Assembly: GCF_002245495.1 (NCBI RefSeq)
Contig: NZ_NQJF01000002.1
Location: 124,001-188,000, forward strand
Direction: 5' to 3'
DNA from: Oceanimonas baumannii
Lineage (GTDB): Bacteria > Pseudomonadota > Gammaproteobacteria > Enterobacterales > Aeromonadaceae
DNA: 64,000 nucleotides
Shown: positions 39,964 to 48,130 of the stretch, in pieces
Layout of the letters: every line of letters begins with the position of its first letter
Position numbering within the stretch: position 1 is the first letter of the stretch
Position numbers and translations under genes: made by a program
The notes under the pieces: generated by a model
Seen by the model: only the letters and a program-made list of their open reading frames with translations
What the model was told of the DNA's origin: nothing
The model's database searches: none

Positions 39964-41661
39964 ATGGCACAAGCAAGCGCACTGATGAGCGCCGGTCAGC
40001 CGCTGAAAGCCGGCTTTGGCAAGGTAAGGGAGTACTGGCTGGGGATGTCGGCTCATCATCGCCAGGTCATGCTGCTGGGCAGTCTGGCGGTTATTATTGC
40101 CGCCGCCGTAGTGATGTTTTTGTGGCAGGCCGGACGCAGTTTCGTGCCTTTGTATGGCAAACAGGAGTTGTATGATCAGTCCCGCATTGTCGAGGTGCTG
40201 GAGCAGGAGCAAATTCCCTTCCGTCTGGATCCTAACAGCGGCCAGATTCTGGTAGAGGAAACGCAACTGGGCCCGGTACGCATGCGCCTGGCATCCCAGG
40301 GCGTCAGGGCGGTGCTGCCTGCCGGTATGGATGAGCTGGCTCAGGGCTCCGGCTTTGGTACCAGCCAGTTTATGGAAACCCGCCGTTACCGCCATGCACT
40401 GGAAGGGGAGCTGTCACGTACCATCATGGCGCTGGATTGGGTACGTCAGGCCAGGGTGCATCTGGCCATGCCTGAGCGCACGCTGTTTATCGGCCGTGCC
40501 GAGCAAACCCCTACCGCATCGGTGATGCTGGATGTAGTGCCGGGACAGGAGCCGGATCCGGCTCAGGTAGAAGGGATTGTGAACCTGGTGTCTGGCAGTG
40601 TGCCGGGAATGACCCGTAAAAATGTTTCCGTGATTGACCAGCGTGGTCAGGTGCTGAGTGACGAGTTGGCAGTGAATGGTCAGAGCCGGGGCCTGAGTCT
40701 GCGTCAGATGGAATATACCCGTCAGCTGGAACAGCAGCTGGCCCAGCGCGCCCGGGATATGCTCTATCCGGTACTGGGGGCCAGTAACTTCCGGGTGCAG
40801 GTAACGGCCAGCCTTGATTTTAACGCAGTGGAAGAAACCCGTGAAAGCCTGGATCAAACCCCGGTATTACTGCGTGAAACCAGCAGTGAGAATCTGACTC
40901 AGAATCGTCTGGAGCTGGGTATTCCGGGGGCCTTGTCCAACACGCCGCCGCAAACCGACGCCGATGGTGAAAACACCGAGCCCAAGGATAACCAAAGCCA
41001 GCATGAACAGCGGGAATATCAGCGTCAGTTCGAGAGTGGTCGTTCGGTGGTGCACACCCGTTACCAGAGCGGGCGTATTAATCAGCTGAGCGTGTCAGTG
41101 CTGCTGAATAACAGCGCCGCACCGGAAGGTGGCTGGGATCCGCAGCAACTGACCCAGTTAGGGCAAATGGTGCAGGGCGCGGTTGGCTTCAGCCCGTCCC
41201 GGGGAGACAGTTTTGCCCTGTCCAGCTTTGATTTTGCCCCCGCAACGGTGCTGGCGGAATTTCCGGAGCCGCTGGCCTGGTGGCAGCAGCCGGAAACCCA
41301 GACCTATGCCCGCTATCTGCTGGGTGCCTTTATGGTACTGGCGGTGCTGCTGCTGGGGGTTCGCCCGCTGGTACGTCATCTGGGAACCAATCAGCAAGCG
41401 GCCGCCATGCGTGAACTGCAGGCAGCCTTGCCCGCAGCCACCGAAGACGAGGCAGCCCTGGCCCGGCTGGGCAGGACAGAGGAGGGGGAACGTGCCGGCC
41501 CGCATACCACCTTGCCCTGGGAAGCCGATGAGCTCGAGTGGCAGCTGCCGCCGCCGGGCAGTGAGCTGAAAGTTCAGGTGACCCATCTGCAACTGCTGGC
41601 GGAGCGGGAAACCGACAGAGTGGCGGAAGTTATCAAGCACTGGATAAAAGATCATGACTGA
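39964..41661 (+). CDS. fliF: Lateral flagellar MS-ring protein FliF
   Basis: MS-ring subunit of 565 residues. It has a first membrane helix at about 35-55 (VMLLGSLAVIIAAAVVMFLW), periplasmic ring-building domains with the conserved FGTSQFMETRRYRHALEGELSRTI and ARVHLAMP, and a second helix at about 445-465. The cytoplasmic tail ends in a FliG-binding segment (VAEVIKHWI). It overlaps fliG by 8 bases. Confidence 0.95.
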   Translation: MAQASALMSAGQPLKAGFGKVREYWLGMSAHHRQVMLLGSLAVIIAAAVVMFLWQAGRSFVPLYGKQELYDQSRIVEVLEQEQIPFRLDPNSGQILVEETQLGPVRMRLASQGVRAVLPAGMDELAQGSGFGTSQFMETRRYRHALEGELSRTIMALDWVRQARVHLAMPERTLFIGRAEQTPTASVMLDVVPGQEPDPAQVEGIVNLVSGSVPGMTRKNVSVIDQRGQVLSDELAVNGQSRGLSLRQMEYTRQLEQQLAQRARDMLYPVLGASNFRVQVTASLDFNAVEETRESLDQTPVLLRETSSENLTQNRLELGIPGALSNTPPQTDADGENTEPKDNQSQHEQREYQRQFESGRSVVHTRYQSGRINQLSVSVLLNNSAAPEGGWDPQQLTQLGQMVQGAVGFSPSRGDSFALSSFDFAPATVLAEFPEPLAWWQQPETQTYARYLLGAFMVLAVLLLGVRPLVRHLGTNQQAAAMRELQAALPAATEDEAALARLGRTEEGERAGPHTTLPWEADELEWQLPPPGSELKVQVTHLQLLAERETDRVAEVIKHWIKDHD

Positions 41662-42679
41662 GCAACTGACTGAACAGGCTGCAGGCCTGAAGCTGATAGA
41701 AACCGAAAAGGCTGCCGTGCTGTTGCTGAGCATGGGGGAAAGTGCCGCCGCCCGGGTGTTACAGCGCCTGGACCGGGAGGAAGTCAACAAGGTGACCACC
41801 GCCATGGCCAGATTGTCGGGAGTCTCGGCCGAATCTGCCAGGGGCACGTTGCAGGAGTTTTTTGATCTTTATCGTCAGCAGAGCGGCATCAATTCCGCCT
41901 CGCGGGAATATCTTGAACGCACGCTGGATCTGGCGCTGGGTGAAAAGCTGGCCCGTGGGCTGCTGGACTCCATGTACGGGGATGTGGTCCGCCATGAAAT
42001 CCAGCGCCTGCAGTGGGTTCAGCCTGAATTGCTGGCGCGTTTTCTGCAGCAGGAGCACCCTCAGATGCAGGCGGTTATTCTGGCATTCTTACCTGCTGAC
42101 TCTGCTGCCGCCGTATTGTCGCTGTTGCCGGAAGAGAGTCACGACGGCTTGCTGCTGCGGGTGGCCAATCTTAATGAAGTCAGCGAATTTGTCGTGGCAG
42201 AGCTTAAAGCGGCCCTTGCCCGGTGTATGGAGTTCGTTGCGCACAATGCAGGTGCCCGTGTCGACGGGGTGCGTCAGGTGGCGGATATCGTTAACCGCTA
42301 TCAGGGTAACCGCGGCCAGCTGATGGAATCTATCAAGCAGCACAATGCGGAAAAAGGCGGCGATATTGAGCGCAATATGTATGACTTTACCAGTCTGGCC
42401 CGGCAAACCCAGGAAACCCTGCAGCGTATTGTGCAGGATCTGCCTGTGGAAGTGCTGGGGCTGGCGCTGAAAGGTGCCGACAGTCAGGTGCGCAGGGTCA
42501 TGTTGGAAGCCATGCCCCGGCGCATGGCCCAGCAGATGGAGCAGGATATGTTGCGTCAGGGTGCGGTGGCGGTCAGCCGGGTAGAAAACGCCCGGCAGGA
42601 GGTCATGGATCTGGTGCGTGAACTGGCAGAGCAGGGTGAGTTGGAATTCCAGCTGTATGAAGAGCAGGTGGTGAGCTAG
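41654..42679 (+). CDS. fliG: Lateral flagellar motor switch protein FliG
   Basis: C-ring rotor protein of 341 residues. The middle domain carries the EHPQ motif (FLQQEHPQMQAVILAFL, near residue 134) that binds FliM. The C-terminal domain contains the charged torque helix around VRRVMLEAMPRRMAQQMEQD. It is full length, so the lateral motor has a complete rotor interface for LafT/LafU stators. Confidence 0.95.
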   Translation: MTEQLTEQAAGLKLIETEKAAVLLLSMGESAAARVLQRLDREEVNKVTTAMARLSGVSAESARGTLQEFFDLYRQQSGINSASREYLERTLDLALGEKLARGLLDSMYGDVVRHEIQRLQWVQPELLARFLQQEHPQMQAVILAFLPADSAAAVLSLLPEESHDGLLLRVANLNEVSEFVVAELKAALARCMEFVAHNAGARVDGVRQVADIVNRYQGNRGQLMESIKQHNAEKGGDIERNMYDFTSLARQTQETLQRIVQDLPVEVLGLALKGADSQVRRVMLEAMPRRMAQQMEQDMLRQGAVAVSRVENARQEVMDLVRELAEQGELEFQLYEEQVVS

Positions 42680-43389
42680 TGAAACGACACTTAAATGACG
42701 GGCGTATGCCGGTTGCTTATCGCCGTTATCGGTTTCCGTCCCTTTACGGAGAGCCGCAGCAGCCGGAAGTGACTCCGGAAGAAGAACAGGCCGAATATCG
42801 TCAGAGCCTTGAACAGGGTTACCGGGACGGCCTGGAGCAGGGCCAGGCTGCCGGGCTGGAACAGGGCCGGAGTGAAGGCCTGAAACTCGGTATGGAGCAG
42901 GGCATTGAGCAAGGGCGAGAACAAAGCCTGGTGCAGCTGCGCGAGTTACAGCAAAGCCTGGCCGACGAACTGCGGCAGTGGCAAAGCAGTGCCGATCAGC
43001 AATGGCAGCAGTTGTCGCTGTCGGCGCTGCACCGGCAGCGGGAACAGCTCTGTGAGCTGGTGGAGCAGGTCGCCCGGCGGGTGATCCGTGCCGAGCTGAC
43101 CCTGAACCCGGGGCAGGTGCTGGCCATTGTGGAAGAGGCCCTGGCGGGGATTGATGCCCGCACGCAGGAACTGCAGTTATTTGTGAATCCGGATGATCGT
43201 GCCCGGCTGAAAGAAATTGGCATCACCGAGTGTCAGGGCTGGGCGCTGCATGAGGATGCGGCATTGGCGCCGGGAGATTGTCGCATCGAAACCGAAACTC
43301 TGACGCTGGAAGCCCTGACCGAAGAGCGTCTGCAAAAAGGCATGGCGCGGGTGGTACATAGTCTGGATGCCGCCGATGAGCCTGCTTGA
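42679..43389 (+). CDS. fliH: Lateral flagellar export stator FliH
   Basis: Regulator of the FliI ATPase, 236 residues. The GxxxG-rich central stretch (GYRDGLEQGQAAGLEQGRSEG and on, about residues 50-80) is characteristic of FliH. The C-terminal half binds FliI. The GTG start shares one base with the fliG stop (TAGTG). Confidence 0.9.
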   Translation: MKRHLNDGRMPVAYRRYRFPSLYGEPQQPEVTPEEEQAEYRQSLEQGYRDGLEQGQAAGLEQGRSEGLKLGMEQGIEQGREQSLVQLRELQQSLADELRQWQSSADQQWQQLSLSALHRQREQLCELVEQVARRVIRAELTLNPGQVLAIVEEALAGIDARTQELQLFVNPDDRARLKEIGITECQGWALHEDAALAPGDCRIETETLTLEALTEERLQKGMARVVHSLDAADEPA

Positions 43390-44734
43390 GCAGCGGCTGC
43401 AGCTGGCCCGGGCCGCACTCAGTGAAGATCTGGATATTGGCCAGGTTTATGGCCGGTTATTAAAAGTCACCGGTAATCTGCTGGAGGTGTCCGGCTGCCG
43501 GCTGGTGATGGGGCAGCGCTGCTGCATTGATACCGAAGGCGGTGGTGAGCTGGAAGCCGAGGTGGTGGCGCTGGACCGGGAGCAGGCGTTATTACTGCCA
43601 TTGAGAGCTCCTTCCGGGCTTTATACCGGGGCCAGAGTCCGACCCTGTACCAGCGAGTCCAGCTTCTCGATCTCCCCCTTGTTGCTGGGGCGCATTGTGG
43701 ATGGGCTGATGCGGCCACTGGACGGGCTGCCGCCGATAAAGGGGCAGCCCGTGTCCTGGCAACAGCGGGTGCCCAACCCGCTGTTACGTCGCCGGGTCAG
43801 CGAGCCGCTGGATGTGGGCGTGCGTGCCATCAATGGCCTGCTCACCCCGGGTAAGGGGCAACGGCTGGGGCTGTTTGCCGGCCCCGGAGTAGGCAAGAGT
43901 GTGCTGTTGGGCATGATGGCCCGTTACACCCAGGCCGATGTGGTGGTGGTCGGACTGATTGGTGAGCGGGGCCGGGAGGTCAGGGAATTTATTGACGATT
44001 GTTTGGGCGAGCAGGGGCGGGCCAAAACCCTGGTGATTGCAGCCCCGGCCGATCAGAGTCCGTTAATGCGGGTACGGGCAGCAGAAAGCTGTCACCGGGT
44101 GGCTGAATATTTTCGTGATCAGGGCAAAGACGTGCTGTTGCTGATGGATTCACTGACCCGTTATGTGCAGGCCCAGCGTGAAATTGGTCTGGCGGTAGGA
44201 GAGCCGCCGGTGGCACGGGGCTATCCGCCCTCGGCATTCAGCTCACTTACCGAGCTGGTGGAGCGGGCCGGTAACGGTGAACAGGCCACTGGCAGTCTCA
44301 CCGCATTTTATACCGTGCTGGCAGAGGGGGACGATCAGCAGGATCCGGTGGCTGATGCAGCCCGTGCCATTCTCGATGGCCACGTGGTGCTGAGCCGGCA
44401 ACTGGCCGAGCAGGGTCATTACCCGGCCATTGATATCGGTGCCTCCATCAGCCGGGTGATGAGCAAGGTTGCTGGTCCTGAACACCTGCTGCAGGCGGTG
44501 CAGTGCAAACGCTGGTTTGGCCTGTATCAGCAGGTGCGTGAGCTATTGCCTCTGGGAGGAATTCAAAGCGGTAAAAGCCATGAAACCGATGAGGCCATTG
44601 CCAACTATCCTGCACTGGCGGCGTTCCTGCAGCAGCATGAGCATGAACCGGTGAGTCTGACACAGGCGCTGGAACAACTGGCCCTGTTAAGCGGAGGAAT
44701 GTATGCGCAAGCACCTGATCAACCAGCAGCGTGA
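43376..44734 (+). CDS. fliI: Lateral flagellum-specific ATPase FliI
   Basis: Export ATPase of about 452 residues with Walker A FAGPGVGKS (about residue 168), the LIGERGREVREF segment, Walker B VLLLMDSLTRYVQAQREIGL and GYPPSAFSSLTELVERAG. The ATG at 43376 (MSLLEQRLQ) is used; an in-frame ATG three codons earlier is equally possible. Both starts lie inside the 3' end of fliH. Confidence 0.95.
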   Translation: MSLLEQRLQLARAALSEDLDIGQVYGRLLKVTGNLLEVSGCRLVMGQRCCIDTEGGGELEAEVVALDREQALLLPLRAPSGLYTGARVRPCTSESSFSISPLLLGRIVDGLMRPLDGLPPIKGQPVSWQQRVPNPLLRRRVSEPLDVGVRAINGLLTPGKGQRLGLFAGPGVGKSVLLGMMARYTQADVVVVGLIGERGREVREFIDDCLGEQGRAKTLVIAAPADQSPLMRVRAAESCHRVAEYFRDQGKDVLLLMDSLTRYVQAQREIGLAVGEPPVARGYPPSAFSSLTELVERAGNGEQATGSLTAFYTVLAEGDDQQDPVADAARAILDGHVVLSRQLAEQGHYPAIDIGASISRVMSKVAGPEHLLQAVQCKRWFGLYQQVRELLPLGGIQSGKSHETDEAIANYPALAAFLQQHEHEPVSLTQALEQLALLSGGMYAQAPDQPAA

Positions 44735-45116
44735 ACAGCTGGACAGTCTTATCCGCCAGCGTGACCGGCTGAATGAACGGGCCGGGCAGCTGCAGCAGCA
44801 GCAATGCTCACTGGAGCAGGCCAGAGCGGGACTGAGCCAGGTGCCGGCGGGCACCGGTGCCATTGGCCTGCTGAATCAGGGGCACCTTCGTCAGCAGCTG
44901 AACAGCGTTATCGAAGGGCATTCACGTCAGCTGGAAGCGGCCTGGCAGGACAGTGAGCGTCTGCAACGGCTCAGCCGGCAGCAGGCGGGCAAGCTTAAGG
45001 GGCTGGAATTGCTGGAACAGCGCCGGGTACAGCAGATACGTCGTGAACAACAGCGGCGCGAGTGGGAAAACCAGCTGGAGTGGTGTGTCAGGCCGGCTGA
45101 TAAACCGTTTCGCTGA
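44703..45116 (+). CDS. fliJ: Lateral flagellar export chaperone FliJ
   Basis: A 137-residue coiled-coil protein very rich in Gln, Glu, Arg and Leu, as expected for FliJ, which couples FliI to FlhA. It has the right position after fliI, overlapping it by 32 bases behind AAGCGGAGGA. Identification rests on composition and position more than on motifs. Its 3' end overlaps flgN on the other strand by 29 bases. Confidence 0.85.
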   Translation: MRKHLINQQREQLDSLIRQRDRLNERAGQLQQQQCSLEQARAGLSQVPAGTGAIGLLNQGHLRQQLNSVIEGHSRQLEAAWQDSERLQRLSRQQAGKLKGLELLEQRRVQQIRREQQRREWENQLEWCVRPADKPFR

Positions 45117-45498
45117 CGCCTAAATGATGCTCAAGCCATTCTTTCTGACTGGCCAGCAAACGGCCATTGCTGTCATTCAGCGCCTGGCACAGGCGGGCCT
45201 GTTGCTGCAGCTCCTGCCAGCGTCCGTCGATCCGGGCTGACAGCGCCGCAGGCAGCTGCTGACAGAGTTGCTCAAGGCTGGCCGCTCCCAGGCTGGCCTG
45301 CAGCTGCTCCCGCGTGGCTGCCAGCTCTGCGAGTTGCCGGGTGAGTGCCATTTGTTTGGGGTTATGGCTGAGCAGACCCTGATGATCCTGGCCGGTCAGC
45401 AGACGGGCCTGATGTTGCAGCAGACGATGCAGATGTGCATACCCCTGATGTTCCTGCTGTAGTGCCTGCCAGAGCGTTTGCAGTATGACCTTGCTCAT
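45088..45498 (-). CDS. flgN: Lateral flagellar chaperone FlgN
   Basis: A 136-residue helical protein with a Gln-rich coiled-coil pattern and an NGRLLASQKEWL segment (LNDSNGRLL) typical of FlgN, the export chaperone of FlgK and FlgL. It follows flgM with a 4-base overlap on the minus strand and runs 29 bases into the convergent fliJ. Confidence 0.85.
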   Translation of the reverse strand: MSKVILQTLWQALQQEHQGYAHLHRLLQHQARLLTGQDHQGLLSHNPKQMALTRQLAELAATREQLQASLGAASLEQLCQQLPAALSARIDGRWQELQQQARLCQALNDSNGRLLASQKEWLEHHLGVSETVYQPA

Positions 45499-45782
45499 CG
45501 GCGGTGCAGCTCAAGCACGGCCTGAGACAAGGCGTCGAGATCCAGCGGCAGCTCATTATTGGCGATGGCCTGACGCAGTCTGGCGACTTTTTCCAGATCC
45601 ACATCGGGCATGGCGTCCAGCTTGTCCCTGGCCTGTTGCAGCATACCCAGCTCGGGGCTGAAGGCTGTTTGCTCCTTGGGAGCTGCCTGAGTTTTTCCGG
45701 TGTTGCTGGCAGGCATATCTCGTTGTGATACCTGGCTCAGCGACGTGATGCGATGAGGGCTGACTTTCATATGGTGATCCAT
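45495..45782 (-). CDS. flgM: Lateral anti-sigma28 factor FlgM
   Basis: A 95-residue protein, N-terminally disordered and rich in Ser, Thr, Ala and Lys, with a C-terminal helical region (DVDLEKVARLRQAIANNELPLDLDALSQAVLEL) that matches the sigma28-binding part of FlgM. It should hold LafS until the hook is complete and is then exported. A start at 45770 (MKVSPHRITS) is the FlgM-like N-terminus and is as likely as 45782. A sigma28-type promoter lies directly upstream. Confidence 0.88.
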   Translation of the reverse strand: MDHHMKVSPHRITSLSQVSQRDMPASNTGKTQAAPKEQTAFSPELGMLQQARDKLDAMPDVDLEKVARLRQAIANNELPLDLDALSQAVLELHRR

Positions 45783-45803
45783 GGTTTATTCGGCTGTCTT
45801 TAA

Positions 45804-45831
45804 TTAACGTCCCGGCACAACAAAAACTTTA
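45804..45831 (-). promoter_or_regulatory. Sigma28-type promoter of flgM
   Basis: On the minus strand TAAA is followed after 16 bases by GACGTTAA. The TAAAGT-N14-GNCG pattern is shared with the sites before both flagellins and fliD. It overlaps the flgA stop and would give FlgM late expression in addition to read-through from flgA. Confidence 0.7.
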
Positions 45832-46575
45832 GCGTAAACTTTGTACCCGGTTTCCGGCCACGACCCGGGCCTGAATGATCTTTTCAGAGTCGATATTACG
45901 TACCCTGATTAACTCACCCTCGCTGCCATTTGTCAGAGCCAGCCCCTGGGTGGTGACGGTAAAACCATTCCCTTGTGCCTCAATCACCACCTGTTCATTT
46001 TTTTTTACCAGCCAGCGCGGTGCCAGCAGCGCCGGATAAAGCGGCTCTCCGGCGGGAAGGTCCCGCAACAAGCGCTGCTTTGGTGGCTGACGACCGGCAA
46101 TAAAGCCCCGGTGCAGCCGCTCCAGACTCAGGCTTTTAAGCTGCAGCACGGACGCACTCAGCTCCTGCTCCCGCCGCAGCCGCTCACGGGCCACCCAGAC
46201 CGGCAGGTGCACACTGACCTCTACCCGGGCACGGGTGGTCCAGCCGGGGTCGTCCGGGCAGTGAATCAGCCAGGGTACCCGTCCCCAGGGAGCGTCGCCG
46301 GCCTGTGCCGGTTCAAACCGCACTGGCTGGGCGCACTCGGGCAGGCGGGATGCCCCGGCGGGCAGCCAGGGGCTGAACCCGGCCTGATAAGGCAACCAGT
46401 CATGTTCATTGGCATAGTGCGCCAGCCGTTGTTCTGCTGCCCGGGATAACTCCCCGGCCAGATCGGCCCGGACGGAAAACGTCATGGCAAGCAACAGCAG
46501 CAAGACGCTTTTTCCGGGGGGAAAACGCCTTTCCCGAGTCGCGCCGTCATCGGCTGAGATTTTCTTGTAACTCAT
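45829..46575 (-). CDS. flgA: Lateral flagellar P-ring assembly chaperone FlgA
   Basis: A 248-residue periplasmic protein with a hydrophobic export signal (residues about 22-37, VLLLLLAMTFSVRA) after a long charged N-terminus, and a C-terminal SAF/FlgA domain (EVTTQGLALTNGSEGELIRVRNIDSEKIIQARV-type pattern). It assists FlgI polymerisation into the P ring. It is divergent from flgB and heads flgA-flgM-flgN. Confidence 0.9.
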   Translation of the reverse strand: MSYKKISADDGATRERRFPPGKSVLLLLLAMTFSVRADLAGELSRAAEQRLAHYANEHDWLPYQAGFSPWLPAGASRLPECAQPVRFEPAQAGDAPWGRVPWLIHCPDDPGWTTRARVEVSVHLPVWVARERLRREQELSASVLQLKSLSLERLHRGFIAGRQPPKQRLLRDLPAGEPLYPALLAPRWLVKKNEQVVIEAQGNGFTVTTQGLALTNGSEGELIRVRNIDSEKIIQARVVAGNRVQSLR

Positions 46576-46597
46576 TGAATTAAATTTATTTTATTTT

Positions 46598-46614
46598 TTG
46601 GCATGAATTTTGTA
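46598..46614 (+). promoter_or_regulatory. Sigma54-type promoter of the flgB-flgL operon
   Basis: TTGGCATGAATTTTGTA fits sigma54 spacing with GG at 46600-46601 and, 10 bases on, GT at 46612-46613 in place of GC. It lies 45 bases before flgB. The -24 half (TGGCA) is ideal and the -12 half is one base off. Confidence 0.72.
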
Positions 46615-46658
46615 AGGAAATACTGAAATCAATACGGGTGAGGTGAAAGGTACAACAA

Positions 46659-47024
46659 ATGGCGCTGGGATTCGACAAGGCTCTGGGCATTCATCCTCAT
46701 GCATTATCGCTCCGGATGGACAGAACACAATTGCTGGCCGGCAATCTGGCCAATGTGGACACGCCCGGTTACCGGGCTCGGGATATCGACTACAAGGCAG
46801 TATTGCAACAGACCGAAAGCGCGTTGCGCCAGGGAATAAGCAAGCCGGGAATGGCGGCAGAAAGTCTGTATCGCGTGCCCTATCAGCCTTCAAAAGACGG
46901 TAACACCGTGGAGTTGTCGGTAGAGCAAACCGCCTTTGCCGAAAATGCCATGGACTTTCAGACCAGCCTGACTTTTCTGAACATCAAGCTACGTGGTCTG
47001 CAGCAGGCCATAGAAGGACGTTAA
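46659..47024 (+). CDS. flgB: Lateral flagellar proximal rod protein FlgB
   Basis: A 121-residue rod protein. The N-terminal LLAGNLANVDTPGYRARDIDYKA and C-terminal MDFQTSLTFLNIKLRGLQQAIEG flank a short variable centre, as in FlgB. It is exported through the type III gate. First gene of a ten-gene axial-structure operon. Confidence 0.95.
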   Translation: MALGFDKALGIHPHALSLRMDRTQLLAGNLANVDTPGYRARDIDYKAVLQQTESALRQGISKPGMAAESLYRVPYQPSKDGNTVELSVEQTAFAENAMDFQTSLTFLNIKLRGLQQAIEGR

Positions 47025-47026
47025 TC

Positions 47027-47446
47027 ATGTCGTTTCAACGGGTATATGACATCGCCGGCAGTGCCTTGCAGGCACAGACCAGCCGGATGAACACGGTCGC
47101 GTCCAACCTGGCCAATGCCGGCTCGGTGGCGGCCAGTGAAGAAGAAGCCTACCGCGCGATTAAGCCGGTATTTGCCACTGTCTATCAGCAGACTCAGGCC
47201 GGTGAACTGGCTGGTGCCGGTGTGAACATTGCCGGGGTACTGCCTTCGGACCGTCAGCCAGAGCAGCGTTATCAGCCGGATCATCCCCTGGCCAATGACG
47301 ACGGCAATGTGTATTACGCCGGGGTGAATGTCATGGAAGAGATGGCGGACATGATGTCTGCTTCCCGTAGTTTTGAGTCGGCAGTGGAAGTGATTGGCCG
47401 GGTCAACAGCATGCAGCAGGGCCTGCTTAACCTGGGGCAGCGTTAA
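47027..47446 (+). CDS. flgC: Lateral flagellar proximal rod protein FlgC
   Basis: A 139-residue rod protein with the family N-terminus FDIAGSALQAQ-like AGSALQAQTSRMNTVASNLANA and C-terminus GVNVMEEMADMMSASRSFESAVEVIGRVNSMQQGLLNLG. It starts 2 bases after flgB. Confidence 0.95.
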   Translation: MSFQRVYDIAGSALQAQTSRMNTVASNLANAGSVAASEEEAYRAIKPVFATVYQQTQAGELAGAGVNIAGVLPSDRQPEQRYQPDHPLANDDGNVYYAGVNVMEEMADMMSASRSFESAVEVIGRVNSMQQGLLNLGQR

Positions 47447-47448
47447 TC

Positions 47449-48111
47449 ATGGCATTGGCAAGTATCAACGGCCTGGACAATGCCATCAGCAGCCCGGAAA
47501 GTGCTATTGCACCGGCGGCAGATGGCGGTATCAGCGGTCTGCGCAGTGAGTTTCTGCAAATGATGGTGGCGCAGATCAACAACCAGGATCCTCTCAACCC
47601 GCTTGACGGCACGCAGTATGTGACGCAACTGGCCCAGTTCAGCATGGTGGAAGGGATTGAACAGATGAAAATCCAGGGCCAGCAGCAAGCAACCTTGCTC
47701 GACACCCTGCAGGTGCTGGGCAGTACTTCACTGATGGGAAAAAGCGTCACGGTGCCGGTGCAGTCCATCAGCCTGGCAGCGCCTGAAAGCCTGAATGGCA
47801 CCATACCGGTGCCGGCGGGTACCGACGCTCTGACGCTTGAGGTGTATGACCAGAGCGGCCAGCAGGTACATCAGCAGGAATGGCATTCCCCTGAGGGAGA
47901 GCTGGCATTTTCTCTCGCTGAACTGCCTGCTGGAGATTATGAGTTCAGAGTCTCCGCCAGCCGGAAGGGGGAGACCCTGACGTTGTCGCCCTATATGGCG
48001 CGGACCGTGGAAAAAGTCAGCCTGCCTGCCGGTGGCGGCGACATCATGCTGGAACTGGCCGGGATCGGCCAGATGTCATTGTTTCAGGTGACCGAGTTCG
48101 GTCAGTCTTAA
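47449..48111 (+). CDS. flgD: Lateral flagellar hook cap FlgD
   Basis: Scaffold protein of 220 residues that caps the growing hook. The conserved N-terminal part FLQMMVAQINNQDPLNPLDGTQYVTQLAQFSMVEG (about residues 35-70) identifies it, followed by the FlgD Ig-like domain. It starts 2 bases after flgC. Confidence 0.95.
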   Translation: MALASINGLDNAISSPESAIAPAADGGISGLRSEFLQMMVAQINNQDPLNPLDGTQYVTQLAQFSMVEGIEQMKIQGQQQATLLDTLQVLGSTSLMGKSVTVPVQSISLAAPESLNGTIPVPAGTDALTLEVYDQSGQQVHQQEWHSPEGELAFSLAELPAGDYEFRVSASRKGETLTLSPYMARTVEKVSLPAGGGDIMLELAGIGQMSLFQVTEFGQS

Positions 48112-48130
48112 CCGCTTAAGGAAATCAGTT

